Positions 4,909 to 5,597 of a stretch of 5,597 bases of DNA are shown here, one piece after another. Position 1 is the first letter of the stretch. The number at the start of each line of letters is the position of its first letter. The DNA lies in the NCBI GenBank assembly GCA_043785585.1, contig JAYVXB010000355.1, positions 1 to 5,597 of the forward strand, given 5' to 3'. The translations under genes and the position numbers were made by a program. The DNA comes from JBBQXV01 sp043785585 (GTDB lineage Bacteria; Myxococcota_A; Polyangia; Polyangiales; Polyangiaceae). The notes under the pieces were generated by a model that worked only from the letters and a program-made list of their open reading frames with translations, was not told the origin of the DNA and did not search any database.

Positions 4909-5597
4909 TCGGACGCGTGGAACACTTCGTTACGTGCTGATCCTCGACGAGCCGCCGGTCGATCTCGCGCGCACCTTCGACGCGGAGCGCGCCGCGCACG
5001 TCGACCGCGCGCGCCATCCGGTGCTCGAGCGATGGGAGCGATCGGCGCGTCTCGGCGCGCGCGCCGACGCGGACGCCTATCCGAAGGGGACATCGCGCTC
5101 CGATTTGCGAGAACGACGCGGCCTGCTCGACGACGTCTTCCGCGAAGAGCGCGCGTTGTTCGAACCGATCGCGATGGAGCTCGCAGAGCATTCGCTCGTC
5201 GCGATCGTCGCGGACAGCGACGGCGTCATCCTGGTCTCGCGTGGCGGAAAGACTGCGGACAATCCCGCGCTGAGCACGCGCCTCGTCGAAGGCGCGAAGT
5301 GGAGCGAGGACGCGCGGGGCACGAACGCGATCGGCACGGCGATCGCGGAGCGACAATCGATTGCCGTCCTCGGCGGCGCGCACTTCGAAGTCAGAAATCG
5401 CGGCATCTTCTGTTACGCGAAACCGATCGTCGACGCGTACGGCGTCCTCGTCGCGGTGCTGGACGTGACGGGCCCGATGGCGTTGCACGATCCCGCCGTC
5501 GGGCTCGCGGTCGAGGCCGCAGGGACGTCGCTCGAGCGCGCGCTCCGCGCCGTCGCGTTCGCGCAGGCAGGGAGGGGAGCGCTCGCGGCGATCGAAC
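4898..5597 (+). CDS. AcoR-like sigma-54-dependent transcriptional regulator, N-terminal part (3' end beyond window)
   Basis: 233 codons are present before the right edge, with no stop. The HPVLERWERSARLG stretch (40-53) matches the start of the sensory region in AcoR-type activators. A GAF-type domain follows (about 85-220) with WSEDARGTNAIGTAIAER (135-152), the VLGGAHF segment (157-163) and CYAKPIVDAYGVLVAVLDVTG (172-192), all characteristic of the family that controls acetoin, alcohol and aldehyde catabolism. Family members continue with an AAA+ sigma-54 activation domain and a Fis-type HTH; these would lie past the window and are not seen. The ATG at 4898 is the only in-frame ATG before the domain, but it has a poor Shine-Dalgarno; GTG at 4934 is an alternative. 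The divergent orientation to a dehydrogenase with a sigma-54 promoter suggests that operon is its target. The sensed ligand is unknown. Confidence 0.9.
   Translation, partial: MTQHRTRGTLRYVLILDEPPVDLARTFDAERAAHVDRARHPVLERWERSARLGARADADAYPKGTSRSDLRERRGLLDDVFREERALFEPIAMELAEHSLVAIVADSDGVILVSRGGKTADNPALSTRLVEGAKWSEDARGTNAIGTAIAERQSIAVLGGAHFEVRNRGIFCYAKPIVDAYGVLVAVLDVTGPMALHDPAVGLAVEAAGTSLERALRAVAFAQAGRGALAAIE

Noticed and set aside
3171..5093. 640-codon minus-strand open frame overlapping the dehydrogenase in another frame
   Set aside because: Arg-rich shadow frame with no recognisable domain.
4709..5488. Upstream extension of the aldehyde dehydrogenase frame to 767 codons
   Set aside because: The extension runs through the promoter region and antisense to the regulator. 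The family N-terminus (MIYAPP) and a strong Shine-Dalgarno place the start at 4708.

Overview
The window is GC-rich bacterial DNA, roughly two thirds G+C with a very strong G/C bias at third codon positions, so long open frames appear opposite most real genes. Gene content and style (an Ala/Cys-rich exported protein, relaxed spacing, a sigma-54 enhancer-binding regulator) would suit a deltaproteobacterial/myxobacterial type genome such as the Polyangia. That placement is inference from style, not from a marker gene. No RNA gene, CRISPR array or mobile element was seen.

Left half, plus strand: three closely packed genes. (1) The 3' part of a Cys-rich, probably exported or lipid-anchored protein of unknown function (1-705, open at the left edge). 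(2) A short MurE-type Mur ligase lacking the usual UDP-MurNAc-binding N-terminal domain (715-1941). (3) A UreD/UreH-family urease accessory protein (1938-2777), whose GTG start overlaps the ligase stop. Spacings of 9 nt and -4 nt suggest one transcript. No urease structural gene lies in the window, so the role of this UreD is open.

Right half: an aldehyde-oxidation module. An ExaC/AcoD/AldB-type NAD-dependent aldehyde dehydrogenase (4708-3185, minus) is followed 10 nt later by a DUF779 protein (3174-2788, minus), a pairing common in bacteria. The DUF779 gene converges on ureD with only 10 nt between stop codons. Divergent from the dehydrogenase is the 5' part of an AcoR-like regulator (4898 to the right edge) with the characteristic GAF-type sensor domain. 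Its expected AAA+ and HTH domains lie beyond the window.

The 189-nt divergent intergenic region looks like a complete control region. It has a near-consensus sigma-54 (-24/-12) promoter facing the dehydrogenase, a strong Shine-Dalgarno, and three TGTNGC-type dyads about 110-180 bp upstream of the inferred transcription start. These are candidate enhancer sites for the regulator. One of them lies over the regulator's own start codon, suggesting autoregulation. The likely logic is that the regulator senses a small molecule, activates sigma-54 polymerase and induces the dehydrogenase/DUF779 operon. The inducer cannot be read from this sequence. The most unusual item is the lipoprotein-like / short Mur ligase / UreD cluster.
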